DNA from: JBEKYD01 sp052148435
Lineage (GTDB): Bacteria > Acidobacteriota > Terriglobia > Bryobacterales > Bryobacteraceae
Assembly: GCA_052148435.1 (NCBI GenBank)
Contig: JBKQIF010000035.1
Coordinates: 1 to 64,000 of the forward strand
Length of the DNA stretch: 64,000 nucleotides
Direction of reading: 5' to 3'
In this document: piece after piece, positions 33,241 to 42,700 of the stretch
Layout: every line of letters begins with the position of its first letter
Position numbering within the stretch: the first letter of the stretch is position 1
Translations under genes and position numbers: made by a program
The notes under the pieces: model-generated
The model's input: only the letters and a program-made list of their open reading frames with translations
The model's database searches: none
What the model was told of the DNA's origin: nothing

Positions 33241-33286
33241 AGCTTTCAGCAATCAGCCGCTTGGATGTGGCTGACCGCTGAAAGCT
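33241..33286 (+). repeat. Long imperfect hairpin after maeB
   Basis: The sequence 'agctttcagc' (33241-33250) pairs perfectly with 'gctgaaagct' (33277-33286), and the inner 'tcagcc' (33253-33258) pairs with 'ggctga' (33269-33274) around a 10-base loop, giving an 18-bp stem with one 2-base internal mismatch. It starts 14 bases after the maeB stop codon. There is no T-run, so it is not a standard terminator; it could protect the mRNA 3' end or be a dispersed palindromic element. A near-copy ('gctgatggctgacagct') lies just downstream. Confidence 0.65.
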
Positions 33287-33336
33287 GATGGCTGACAGCT
33301 TCGACCTCGATACGCTACCGTATTCGCGAGTGCGAG

Positions 33337-34821
33337 TTAGTAGGTGCCGCCGGAAGAGACTGTGACCTTGGCGGCGATGCCGAACTCGCGTTGCCGGGCC
33401 CGGCTTTCCTGGCGGGACTGGCGGTCCCAATCGCGAAGCCTGACAAATGCGATGCGGGCTGCGTCGGCGCTTCTCCAGTACCAGTTGTCGCGCAGAAAGT
33501 GATTGCGCGCGGTGAGCGTGACGCGGCGCACGAACTTGACCAGAGTACGCGGACCGGCCGGCTCCGGGCCGCCGACCAGATCGAGGCGCGGCTGCTCGCA
33601 GGCATTGAGCGAAACCACCGCTACGCGGGAATCGCTCGATACGCCTCGGCGGTAAACAAAGCCGGATTGGCGCAACGACTCCGGCCGCTGCACGTAGGTC
33701 ACCGAGTCCACGCACCCGGTATAGACCAGATCGCTGACCACTTTGTCGCGCTCGCGGTCCACTTCCACCTGGATTTGATGGGTGAAACCGAAAGGATGGA
33801 ACGAAAAGGTAGTGCCGATGTCCTGGGTAGCAGCCGAAGCCCAGAGCTGGCGGCCGCGCCATTCGTCGTCGCGCGCCCAGATCCGCATATGATGGCGCAT
33901 TTCGAAAGTATTGAGGCTCTTTTGCAGGCGGAGGGCGGGTTCATGGCCGTCCAGCATCAGGGTACGCATGGGCGCGTCGCTGAACTCGTGGCTTTCCACG
34001 ATAGCGCGAATTGCCCCCATGCCGTTGCGCATGGAATTGGGGCGGGAGCCGGTCCAGCCGGCGCCGTTGAAGGCGCGCTCGAGCGATTCCTGGGAGCCGA
34101 CGAACATCAGGTTCACCAGATCGATGGGTTGGCGCTGGCGCTTGGAATAGCTCCAATAGGGAAGCTCGTCGACAATCCGGTCGAGCTCCAGTCGATCGTC
34201 CAGGCTCAGATCCATCGGCGCGGCTTCACAGGCCGAAACCTCTCCCATGCCCTCGGGAAACCGCACATCCAGGTTGAACTCCGTGCCGCGGCGGTAGTGG
34301 ATCTCCGGATCCGGAAACCGAAAGAAGCCGGATTCGATGGCGAATAAGGGAATCATGGCCATGGGATGGCCCATGGCAAGGAATGCCAGCCTTTCGGAAA
34401 AGCGATTGGAGAGCGTCGAGGTGGCGCGTTCGCCATGGATCGTGCCATGGGAATCGACCCGTTCGCGAGCGTTATCGATGGACGCCAAGTGAGCCTCCAC
34501 CGGGTAGTCGCTGCCATCGGCGAGGTGGACGGTGGAGAATTCCAGCCGCAGGGAAGCGGTTTCATGGAGGAAACCCAGGCCGACACGATGAAGGTGGGAT
34601 ACCGAACCGCGAATCACGGTACCTTCCGGAAGCTCGCCCTCCAGTCCGCAGAGCGGAGTGGTGACGGCCGCCTCGAAAGTGGAGCCGGTACGCGTGCTGT
34701 AAGTGGTAATCGGGGTGAGGAGGCGAGCTTCGACCCTTACAGGGGCGGATTCGGCGGCCCTCAGCGGCCATGCCGCCACCAGACCGGCGAGCAGCAGACA
34801 AAAACCTATACAGAGCGTCAT
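33337..34821 (-). CDS. Secreted LssY_C-domain protein
   Basis: Starting at ATG 34821 the 494-residue protein has a signal peptide ('LCIGFCLLLAGLVAAWPLRA'). The first ~225 residues form a beta-rich region ('ETASLRLEFSTVHLADGSDY'). From about residue 230 an LssY C-terminal-type domain follows, recognisable by 'PIDLVNLMFVGSQESLERAF' and 'NGAGW', then 'HHMRIWARDD' and 'WASAATQDIGTTFSFHPFGF'. LssY_C occurs in type I secretion-linked and phosphatase-associated membrane proteins, but its function is not established. A start at 34878 is possible but adds 19 residues before the leader. Monocistronic. Confidence 0.75.
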   Translation of the reverse strand: MTLCIGFCLLLAGLVAAWPLRAAESAPVRVEARLLTPITTYSTRTGSTFEAAVTTPLCGLEGELPEGTVIRGSVSHLHRVGLGFLHETASLRLEFSTVHLADGSDYPVEAHLASIDNARERVDSHGTIHGERATSTLSNRFSERLAFLAMGHPMAMIPLFAIESGFFRFPDPEIHYRRGTEFNLDVRFPEGMGEVSACEAAPMDLSLDDRLELDRIVDELPYWSYSKRQRQPIDLVNLMFVGSQESLERAFNGAGWTGSRPNSMRNGMGAIRAIVESHEFSDAPMRTLMLDGHEPALRLQKSLNTFEMRHHMRIWARDDEWRGRQLWASAATQDIGTTFSFHPFGFTHQIQVEVDRERDKVVSDLVYTGCVDSVTYVQRPESLRQSGFVYRRGVSSDSRVAVVSLNACEQPRLDLVGGPEPAGPRTLVKFVRRVTLTARNHFLRDNWYWRSADAARIAFVRLRDWDRQSRQESRARQREFGIAAKVTVSSGGTY

Positions 34822-35183
34822 AAATAATCGCGCATGCTGAGGAAGCAAAGCCTCATAAACGCTGGGTACTGGCGACATTCATCCGCGTTCATTCGTGGCG
34901 TCATGTAGCAAAACAGTTTCGATCTCATCGGCGAAGTCGACTTAGCGCCGATTCTGTCGCATTGATTCATCGCGCCTGTTTCGCCGATGCACGGTTGGCA
35001 CCATCTTCGGCCGCCTGGCCAGCGGCGGCACGGCAACTATGCGTGCAAAGGGCGTTGTGAGGAGACTTCGGCAGCGCGACCCGTCCGCCGTGGCGGGTAG
35101 GACTTCGATTCGGCCGCGGCAAATGCAGATTCTGCAAGGGAAGTGCAGGTATTGCCTACGCGGCATGGTTAATTTCACCTTGC
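34822..35183. other. Gap without a gene
   Basis: No protein-like frame is seen. The bases 'cattcatccgcgttcattcg' (34877-34896) recall a short sequence often scattered in bacterial intergenic DNA; no second copy is present in this window. Confidence 0.25.
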
Positions 35184-35957
35184 TTATTGGATTTCGTCTT
35201 TCTTCCGGCCCAAGAGTTTTCGTTGCATGGCCGGCAAGAGACGCTGAATATCCGGCCAAAATTCCGACATCAGGTTTCCCGTAACCCCGCCCGTCATGCT
35301 TGTCCCGATGCGACCCAACATCACGTTCCCGCTTCGGCTGGCCGCCGGGTAGTACGCATTCGACGCAGCGATTCCCATTAGCATACCAAATATATTGGAT
35401 GCATTGAAGGCGAATTTGCCAGAATCCTGGCGGCAAACCAGCAGGCGGGAGATCGAATAGCCGACCCGGGAGGCAATGCGATGCCCGGGGCCGTAGCGGA
35501 AGTAGCGCGGGTCCTGGTGGAGCGCCCATGCCACCAGCCCGGCGCTGAAAACGCTCTGGGTAGCGTTGTCGCCAATGGCAGCCCCGACCCGCATGCCATA
35601 CGCCGGCCAGCCTTCGCCATACTTGGGGGTTTGGTTGCCGGCCTGGGAAAACGCGGCCGTCATGAAGGTAGTGGCGATGTTAAACGGATCCACGGTTTCG
35701 CGCCAACCCAGTTCCCATTTCTGCGCGGCGGTAAGGGGGAGCACGTTGGGGAGCGATTCGCGCACGGTCTGATAATCGGGAATCACGCCGGCGATGCGCT
35801 GTTGATAGTTGAGAGGCACGGCGACTGGGGCAGGCTCGACGCTCGGCGCGGAGATGACCGGTTCGTTGTCGGCTTCCAGATCGGGCGCCGGAATTTGCGC
35901 CATCGCGCCCGTAAGCGCGAAACCGGTCACCACGAACGTGGCCCAGACACACCGCAC
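35184..35957 (-). CDS. Secreted protein of unknown function (257 aa)
   Basis: The protein has a signal peptide ('ATFVVTGFALTGAMAQIP') and an alanine/proline-rich spacer up to about residue 60. A domain with 'QQRIAGVIPDYQTVRES', 'FNIATTFMTAAFSQAGNQ', 'YGMRVGAAIGDNATQSVFSA' and 'GPGHRIASRVGYSISRLLVC' follows. The glycine/aromatic repeats suggest an outer-membrane or membrane-embedded fold. Similar small exported proteins of unknown function are frequent in acidobacteria. No enzyme motif is seen. It is monocistronic. Confidence 0.68.
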   Translation of the reverse strand: MRCVWATFVVTGFALTGAMAQIPAPDLEADNEPVISAPSVEPAPVAVPLNYQQRIAGVIPDYQTVRESLPNVLPLTAAQKWELGWRETVDPFNIATTFMTAAFSQAGNQTPKYGEGWPAYGMRVGAAIGDNATQSVFSAGLVAWALHQDPRYFRYGPGHRIASRVGYSISRLLVCRQDSGKFAFNASNIFGMLMGIAASNAYYPAASRSGNVMLGRIGTSMTGGVTGNLMSEFWPDIQRLLPAMQRKLLGRKKDEIQ

Positions 35958-36061
35958 GTTGGAGTTTGGACGCGCCCCGAGGCGGGATTGGTTACGAGCT
36001 CCATACCAGGTATATCCGGTTTACTCTAAAGGGCTATCGAGGCAGAAGAGTCGGCGTGTGT

Positions 36062-36619
36062 TTACGCACCGATCACCTCCGCAACGGTGGTTTCCTGCAC
36101 GCTAACGCCCCGGTTTTCGAGTGCCTTTAGCAACGGCGCTTCCAGGGCTTCGGCATCTACAGAGACTGCGCAGGCCGCCACGGTTTCCGGCGCCGCGCCG
36201 TTAAAGCACAGCTCGCAGACCGCAAATCCACCCTCCGGCATGCGTAGGGGCGGGCCAAAGGTGCGGCAGACTAGGGGCCGGAAGGCATAGAGATCGCAGC
36301 CGCCGGAGGCCGGGTCGAGCGCCGGGCAAGGGTCGTTTTCGGTAGCCTCTTCCGCAAGCGTGCGCAGACGCTCGGCCGCCGCCTGGGCCCGCGCGGTAAT
36401 TTGGCGGGCACGGGCCGGATCGATGGCAGCCAACTGGGCCAGGCCGTTTTGTAGCCGTTGCGAGTCCAGAAGACTGATGGGAAACGGTCCCATACAGCAA
36501 TCGGTGCAACCCAGGCGGCAGAGCAGCCAGGAACCGGCGCGCCGGGCCGCGTCGGCAACCGCCGTGTCCACGATCTCGACCAGGTTGGAATCGGCTGTCA
36601 TCGAGCCGCCCTGGCTCAT
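36062..36619 (-). CDS. YkgJ-family cysteine cluster protein
   Basis: The 185-residue protein has a cysteine-rich metal-binding pattern typical of YkgJ (UPF0153) proteins: 'LLCRLGCTDCCMGPFPIS' near the N-terminus, then 'NDPCPALDPASGGCDLYAFR', 'PLVCRTFGPPLRMPEGGFAV' and 'CELCFN'. These likely bind zinc or an iron-sulfur cluster. The start ATG 36619 overlaps the upstream sugar isomerase stop (ATGA); a second ATG at 36601 is also possible. Function is unknown, but the coupling suggests action together with the isomerase. Confidence 0.8.
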   Translation of the reverse strand: MSQGGSMTADSNLVEIVDTAVADAARRAGSWLLCRLGCTDCCMGPFPISLLDSQRLQNGLAQLAAIDPARARQITARAQAAAERLRTLAEEATENDPCPALDPASGGCDLYAFRPLVCRTFGPPLRMPEGGFAVCELCFNGAAPETVAACAVSVDAEALEAPLLKALENRGVSVQETTVAEVIGA

Positions 36620-37575
36620 ACCCACCAGGGGGCAGCGGGGGGCTGGCGTACGATCAGGCCGTTCAGGAACGCGGCCGCCTTGGTCAGCCCTTCTTCGGGC
36701 GACATCAGGCTGTCTTCGTGTTCGATCGAAAGCACGTAGTCGTAGCCGAACATGCGCAAAGTGGATACGAATTCGCGCCACCACTCTTCGCCGTGGCCAT
36801 AGCCGCAAGTGCGGAAGATCCAGGCGCGGTTGCGCTCGTCGGTGTAGGGCTTGGTGTCGAGCACACCGGTGAGCGGCAGGTTGCGCTGGTAGATTTGCGT
36901 GTCCTTGGCATGCACGTGGAAGATGGCGTCGCCCAACAGGCGAATGGCGGCAATGGGATCGATGCCCTGCCAGAACATGTGGCTGGGATCGTAGTTGCAG
37001 CCGATGGAGGCGCCGGCGACGGCGCGCAGCTTGAGCATGGTTTCCGGGCTGTAGGCGACAAAGCCGGGATGCATTTCGATGGCGATGCGAACGCCGTGAT
37101 CGGAGGCGAATTTGGCGCGCTCGATCCAATAGGGCGCGACCACCTCCTCCCACTGCCACTTCAGGATTTCGAGAAAATCGGGCGGCCATGGGCAGGTGAC
37201 CCAATTGGGCTGTTTGGCGGTGGCGGAATCGCCGGGGCAGCCGCTGAAATCCACCACCACCGGGACGCCAAGCTTTTCCGCCAGCAGGATGGTCTTGCGG
37301 CTCACTTCGCGGTCGTGCGCGGCGCGCCCAGGGTCCGGGTGCAGCGGATTGCCATGGGAGCTCAACGCGCTGATGGAGAAGCCTTCGCCATCCAGCGTCC
37401 TTTGGAATTCGGCCAGTTCGGCCGGGTGTTCCAGCATGGTGAGCTTGCAATGCGGATCGCCGGGGTAGTTTCCGGTGCCGAGCTCGACGGTATCGATGTT
37501 CAGGGACTTGAGCTTCTTGAGAACATCCGGCAACGGCAACTGGGACAACAGGGGAGTGAAGCAGCCGACTCTCAC
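36616..37575 (-). CDS. Sugar phosphate isomerase/epimerase (AP-endonuclease-2 TIM barrel)
   Basis: GTG 37575 with AAAGGAG 6 bases upstream starts 'RVGCFTPLLSQLPLPDVLKK', the usual opening of this family; the frame is open further up but holds a palindrome there. The 319-residue barrel shows 'NIDTVELGTGNYPGDPHC', 'SISALSSHGNPLHPD', 'VRIAIEMHPGFVAYSPETML' (metal-binding Glu), 'IGCNYDPSHMFWQGIDPIAA' (Asp/His), 'IFHVHAKDTQIYQ' (His) and 'DYVLSIEHEDSLMSPEEGLT' (Glu). These are the expected divalent metal ligands of xylose-isomerase-like TIM barrels (PF01261). The exact sugar is unknown. It overlaps the YkgJ-like gene by 4 bases. Confidence 0.85.
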   Translation of the reverse strand: MRVGCFTPLLSQLPLPDVLKKLKSLNIDTVELGTGNYPGDPHCKLTMLEHPAELAEFQRTLDGEGFSISALSSHGNPLHPDPGRAAHDREVSRKTILLAEKLGVPVVVDFSGCPGDSATAKQPNWVTCPWPPDFLEILKWQWEEVVAPYWIERAKFASDHGVRIAIEMHPGFVAYSPETMLKLRAVAGASIGCNYDPSHMFWQGIDPIAAIRLLGDAIFHVHAKDTQIYQRNLPLTGVLDTKPYTDERNRAWIFRTCGYGHGEEWWREFVSTLRMFGYDYVLSIEHEDSLMSPEEGLTKAAAFLNGLIVRQPPAAPWWV

Positions 37576-37642
37576 GTGGGTCTCCTTTGCGAAGAAACAG
37601 AATATCACGACGTTCGTTGTGGGGCAGGTGGTTTGGTGGGTC

Positions 37643-37677
37643 GGACCCCCTGGTCCGCGGCCGACCCCCGGTCGGCC
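37643..37677. repeat. REP-like double palindrome 5' of the RAYT gene
   Basis: Two hairpins stand side by side: GGACC/GGTCC around CCCT (37643-37656) and an 8-bp stem 'ggccgaccccc' / 'ggtcggcc' (37659-37677, loop CCC). Such paired palindromes beside a RAYT transposase gene are the expected REP context. A related G-rich palindromic segment ('cccggccgggg', 38260-38270) lies at the other end of the RAYT gene. Confidence 0.6.
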
Positions 37678-37722
37678 TTTCTTTCGATGAGAACTCCGCA
37701 GTGCCTGGGGAACTACCCTGGC

Positions 37723-38308
37723 ATGGCCCTCTACTGGCGGCGACTCCCGCACGACTTATGAAACCGAACGTTCCGTTTTCCTCACCTGGCGTCTCCACGA
37801 CAGTCTGCCATCCCACCGGGCCTTTCCCCGCGGCACTCTCAGCTCCGGAGAGGCGTTTGCCGCCATGGATCGATTGCTGGACGAAGCCCGCGATGGTGCA
37901 TTCTACCTTCGCCAACCGGCCATCGCGGACATTGTCGTAGAAGCCCTTCAGTACAACGCCAGCGTCCTCGGTCATTTTGCCTTGCATGCGCTCGTGGCCA
38001 TGCCAAACCACGTTCACCTGCTGGCTACCCCGGCCGTGGCATTGCCCAAACTGACGAAATCGTTGAAAGGCATCACAGCCAAGCGGGCCAACGCGATGTT
38101 GGCGTTGACGGGAAGCCCCTTTTGGCAGGAAGAGAGCTATGACCACGCGGTGCGGTATATAAGGGAATTCGAGAAGATCAGCAGCTACATTGAGGGGAAT
38201 CTTGTGCGAGCGGGGCTGGTGAGGGAAGCCAGCGAATATCGATGGTCGAGCGCGGGATGCCCGGCCGGGGGGTCGGCGGCACCAACGGCGGCCAGCCGCG
38301 CGCGGTAA
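37723..38308 (+). pseudogene. REP-associated tyrosine transposase (RAYT), frameshifted near the start
   Basis: ATG 37723 reads 'MALYWRRLPHDL' and stops. One base out of frame the protein continues as 'YETERSVFLTWRLHDSLPSH' and 'RAFPRGTLSSGEAFAAMDRL', then runs intact to 38308. Motifs include the HUH catalytic pair in 'HALVAMPNHVHLLATP', 'LPKLTKSLKGITAKRANAML', 'SPFWQEESYDH' and the tyrosine in 'KISSYIEGNLVRAGLV', followed by 'YRWSSAG'. The frameshift lies near 37755-37762. A shortened protein from ATG 37865 would still hold HUH and Tyr, so residual activity cannot be excluded. RAYTs act on REP palindromes, which flank this gene. Confidence 0.75.
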
Positions 38309-38397
38309 GTACGGGCTGGCGTTCGCCCTGGCAGTTCCACCGCCGCGACGTCGCGCACCGGGTCCACGGCTAAGAAGCAATGCGGGTTCGGGTGCTA

Positions 38398-38661
38398 GGT
38401 GGGGCGGACAGCAATCAGGACCCGTTCAACTTCCCCATCAAGCTCAATAACAAAATCGCCGCGCTGGCTTCCACCGTGCAGGACGGCGACGGCGAGCCCA
38501 CCGAATCTTCTTACGAAGTCTTCAAGCTGCTCGCCGAAAAACTGGCCGTCCAGCAAAACCTCCTGGACAAGGAGTTGAAGACCGGCCTTCCCGCGGTGAA
38601 CAAGCCGCTCTACGAAAAAGGCTTGAAAGAGCTGTCGCCAGCCAAGGAAGAGACCAAGTAA
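38398..38661 (+). pseudogene. C-terminal stub of a sortilin/BNR-type exported protein
   Basis: The frame 'GGADSNQDPFNFPIKLNNK' followed by 'IAALASTVQDGDGEPTESSY' and 'LDKELKTGLPAVNK' matches the C-terminal tail of the large WD40/YVTN/BNR repeat (sortilin-like) proteins common in acidobacteria. The ~900 residues of beta-propeller expected upstream are absent; the RAYT gene and palindrome DNA lie there instead. An in-frame ATG at 38380 lets the stub be read as a 93-residue protein, but it is best seen as a gene remnant. Confidence 0.65.
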
Positions 38662-38690
38662 GCCTGTGGGCTGGTAGCGCCTCTTCTAAC

Positions 38691-39677
38691 TCAGAACGCG
38701 CGGGTGGGGCGGTAGCCGGGGCGGCACTGAACCCGGTACTTCTTGCCGGGGTCGCTGACGACCTCCACGCTGATCTTGCGAAACCCTTCATTCGGGTTCG
38801 GCGCCGGGTAGTAAGTCACCGTGTAGGAGTTGCTCATGTCTTCGCGGATGCTTTCGAAGGCTTCCACCTGTTTCTGCCAGGTGCGCGCCCAGTAAGCCTT
38901 GCCGCCGGTGCGTTGGGCAATGCGGCGGAAGACGCCGCTCGAGATCGGGTCTTTATTCACTTCGTTGGTGGAGATGACATAGATCGGGATGCCTTCGTCT
39001 TCGGCCACCGCGCGGACATCGTCGGGCGCCACCATGCTGGCATTGTCCGGCCCGTTGGAAAACACGATCACCACCTTGCGGCCCGGGACTTTGGCTGCGT
39101 CGCGCAAAGTCAGCAACAAGGTGTTATAGAGCGCCGTATCGTCGCCGGCCACGGCGCTGCGCAGGCCGGTAATGGCGTCGGCGCGATCGTGCGTCAAAGT
39201 CGAAGCCCGCGACAGGTTGCGGCTGAAGGTGTAAATGGCTACCGAATCGGCGCGGTCCAGCCCGCGCACGAAATCGGCGATGGCGTCTTCGGCGTACACG
39301 AACCCGCGATACATGAAGTTGCTGGTATCGAAGAGCACGAACACGTTGGTGCCCACGAACGCGTCCGGGCGCTCCATGCCGGGCAGCGCGTCTTTGTTGC
39401 CGTCCAGAATGGGCTTGGTCGTTCCGTCCACGGCAATGGCCAGCGGCGCGTTGGCGCCCTCCGCAAAGGTGGAAAGCTTCTGCGCGATACCGTCTTCGTA
39501 GATGTGGAAATCGCTCGGCTTCAGTCCGTTGATGTAGTGGTTCTTGCTGTCGGTGACCTGAAAGCTCAGCACCACCATGTCCACTTTCACCCGAAACAGA
39601 GGCCGCTGCGCATCTTGCGCGCGTGCCAGCGCCCCCGCCCCCGCTACTGCCATGAATCCCCGTCGCGAAATAGTCAT
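38691..39677 (-). CDS. Exported VWFA-related protein (acidobacterial type)
   Basis: A Tat-type leader ('TISRRGFMAVAGAGALARAQ') precedes a beta-rich N-terminal domain ('FRVKVDMVVLSFQVTDSKNH', 'LKPSDFHIYEDGIAQKLSTF') and a von Willebrand A domain. The MIDAS-like motif is 'FVLFDTSNFMYRGFVYAEDA' (D-T-S-N instead of DxSxS), with 'VAGDDTALYNTLLLTL' and 'KVVIVFSNGPDNASM'. This is the acidobacterial VWFA-related architecture; such proteins are thought to mediate extracellular binding. The 328-residue gene begins 30 bp after the stop of the 1120-residue gene, so the two likely share a transcript. Confidence 0.85.
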   Translation of the reverse strand: MTISRRGFMAVAGAGALARAQDAQRPLFRVKVDMVVLSFQVTDSKNHYINGLKPSDFHIYEDGIAQKLSTFAEGANAPLAIAVDGTTKPILDGNKDALPGMERPDAFVGTNVFVLFDTSNFMYRGFVYAEDAIADFVRGLDRADSVAIYTFSRNLSRASTLTHDRADAITGLRSAVAGDDTALYNTLLLTLRDAAKVPGRKVVIVFSNGPDNASMVAPDDVRAVAEDEGIPIYVISTNEVNKDPISSGVFRRIAQRTGGKAYWARTWQKQVEAFESIREDMSNSYTVTYYPAPNPNEGFRKISVEVVSDPGKKYRVQCRPGYRPTRAF

Positions 39678-39707
39678 AGAGTCTTCCCGTTTGGCGAAAT
39701 CTCTTTC

Positions 39708-42700
39708 TTACAAAGCCGCTTTCTGATCCCCCGCCCGGGCGTGGGCGCGCACATCGTCGCCCACCAATCGCAACGATTTCAGCAGGGCGGGCCAATCCTC
39801 CAGGTGGGAGGCGAAAATATGCTCCACCAGCTTGCCGGTCCATTCGGGGATGCGCACATTGAGCTGGGCCGGATCGAGGCTCAACTCGTCGGCCAGCGCC
39901 GCCCAGTACAGGGTGTTCGATTCCCAGCTCTCGGCCATGATGCGGCTGGAGTAGCCCATCAGAGTGGGAAACGTGCGGAGATTGAGCAGCTCCGGCCGAT
40001 AAGAATTGGAAAGGGTCGGTTTGGGCGAGCCGAACGCGCGCGAGATGGCGGCGTAGTTGGCTTCCTTGGGATTGTCCCGCTCCAGGCGGCGCAATTCGTC
40101 GCCCAAGGGCGATCCATCGCCGCCGCGGCGCGGGGCCAGCACGCGGGCGATCAAAAAGAGTTCGGCTGGCGTGGTTTGCTCGGCCGCTTCCTGAACCTCT
40201 CCCTCCGCCAGCAGCCGCGACAGCTTGGCCGTGCGCGCGGGCGAGGCCAGCCGGCTCAGTTCGCCCGTCACCTCTGCGCGAAGCTTCTCGTCCACCGCCG
40301 CGCCCGCCATCAACTCCCGGCCGTAACGCAGATGCAACCCCACCCAGTGCACCTCGACCGGAGTCACGCTCCACCAGGTCGGAATCTTGGCGCTGAGAAT
40401 CATCTGCGGCACCAGGTCGCCCCAGATCAGGGCTTGCGTCTTGGCGGGCACCAGGAAGTTCTGCTCCGCTTCCGCCAGCGCGTACGGAAGCACGGCAAGC
40501 GAGCCCACCAGCCGTCCGCCGCCGTTCGAGGGCCAACCCGAGCCGTAGGGTTCGGTCGGCTTCCACATGCGGCTCTGGCCTTCGCTGCCGATGAAATCGT
40601 GGCTGCGCACGAACACCGGATTGGTATAGAGAACCTGCGCCCCCGGCGGCGCATAATGCGCATACACGAAGCCCAGCAGGGTATCGCGCATCGACGGAGC
40701 CAGCAGCCCTGAAAGCTCCCTCAGGCGAGCGGGGTCGCCGCCGGCTTTCTCGACCGCCAGACGGAAGTTCAATCGCCGCTCGCCGTCCAGGTGCCTTTCG
40801 CTCCAATAGCCGAAGCCCATGGCGTTGCGCTCGCTGGCGGTGAGCGGGGCGCGCGGCGGCGGCGCTTCGGTCACGCGGGCGGCCAGCTTGGCGATCTCGG
40901 CGAGAACGGCTTTGTCCTTCGATCCGCTATTCAGCAGATCGGCCAGCCGGAGGAGGGTGTCGAGCGAGGACAGGTGCTGGGCCTCGAGAATTCGCGCCAC
41001 CTCCTGCTCCACCTCCTCGCGCACTTCCACGTTGCCCGATTGCGTGGCGCCGGCCAGCAGATCGAGCATTCGTTGCTGCGCGCCCGCGCCCTCCGTGGCG
41101 CCGCCGGCGGAGGCCAGCAGCGCCTTCACCCCGTTGCGCGAGGCGTCGAACAGTTCCCGGTTGCCGCGCACCTGGACGAACGGCGCCGAAATCGCCAGGA
41201 AAGCTTCGTCGGCGCGGTCTTCCGCGATGGCGCCATCGCGCACCAGGATCTGCCATAGCGCCAGCAACGCCTGGAAAGAACCCGCCGCATCGGCGCGCTC
41301 GAGCGTGTCGCGCTGTTTGTTGATCGCCTCCACGGTTTCAAAAAACTGGGCGATGGATTTGTCGCTGAGCCGCCGCGATTCGCTGAACACGGTGTACTGG
41401 CTGCCGTAGTTGTGGTAGCTGCGCGCCAGCTTGTCGACCGTGGCCGGCGAGAGCGGCGCCGGCCGGTTGCGGTCGATATCGGAGATCGCCATGAATATCT
41501 TGAGCGGCTCGTTTTCCACGCTCTTCCGGCAGAGCGCAAACAGCGCCTCCACCAGATCGTCGGGCTCCTTCCAGGAAGCCGCCAATCGCGTCAGCTTACC
41601 ATCGTACTTGCCCTGCGGGCTGTCCGTGAACAGCCTTTTCCACACCTCCAGGCTGCCGGGAATGCGCGGCCTGCCGGCGCCGTCCAGTTCTAGCTGCGTG
41701 GTCAACAGCATCATGTCGGTGTTGGAGCGGAACACCGGCCGGGCCGGTCCCGGACTGGTAATCCGCCCCCGTATGGCGCTGTAGAAGCGCTTCATCCGCG
41801 CCGGCTCCAGCAGATAATCCCGCAGCGGCGTATCGATGCGTGCCAGCGCGTCGTACAGACTCGCCAACCAGCCGTCGTCCTTCGCCACCAGCCGGTCGAA
41901 GAATGCCGCGCCTTTTTCCGGCGACACGCCCACCATTTCCTGCCACGCCGTTTCCGCCCGCGCCCCGCCCGGAATCACCGCCTTGCCGTTGCGGATCTGG
42001 AACATTCCGCCGAAGAAATCGAGAACGTGCGAGTACGCTTTCCAGTGGCTGTAGCTGCCGCCCTTGCGGAGCGCCTCGGCGGTCTCGTAGTCCAGCTTGG
42101 AGAACCCCAGATACAACCGGCATACCGCCGGATCGCCGAGCAGCGCTTCCAGGAAATCCTGCGTTTCCTTGTTCCCGCTCGTCCAGTATTCGGGGCCGAA
42201 CAGCACCGGCGCGATGGTGGGATGAAAGTCGTAGCTGAATGGCCGGTTGGTGCGCAGCGCGTCTTCCAGCTTGTTCACCGGAAAACCGGAATCGGCGGTG
42301 ATGAAAGCGCGCGCCGCGTTTACGGTTTCCAGCACCAGCTCCGAGCCGCAGCCTCCACGCATCCGAAAACCCAGGATGCGCAGCAAATCGCCCACGTTGG
42401 CCGCGTCGCAGGCCGGCACGCTCACCACCTTCGCCTCGCCGGCCATCTTCTCCAGTTCCCGCGCCTGCGAGAGGTAACGGTGCACCAGCTTCAGATACTC
42501 GGTTTGTTCCAGGCCTTCGTTGGAGTGGGAAGCTTCATAGCCGTTGGTCACCACGTTGCGGGCCAGCGCCGGAAAAATGTCCTCGGGCGCGGCATCGCCC
42601 GAAATCGCGGTCATGCGCGCAAACGAGCGCAGCGGACCGGGAATAACGGCCATGGCGGCTGCCGCGGGTGCGGACGTCTGGCCCGGTAGCGCCAGCGTCT

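Noticed and set aside
31101..33274. Two very long open frames overlapping maeB (582 aa on the minus strand; 636 aa in another plus frame)
   Set aside because: They are shadows of a GC-rich coding sequence; their translations are arginine/histidine/alanine-rich without any domain, while the maeB frame is fully conserved.
38913..40806. 599-aa plus-strand and 560-aa minus-strand open frames over the VWFA and 1120-aa genes
   Set aside because: They cross a gene boundary, have no domain and mirror the codon bias of the real genes.
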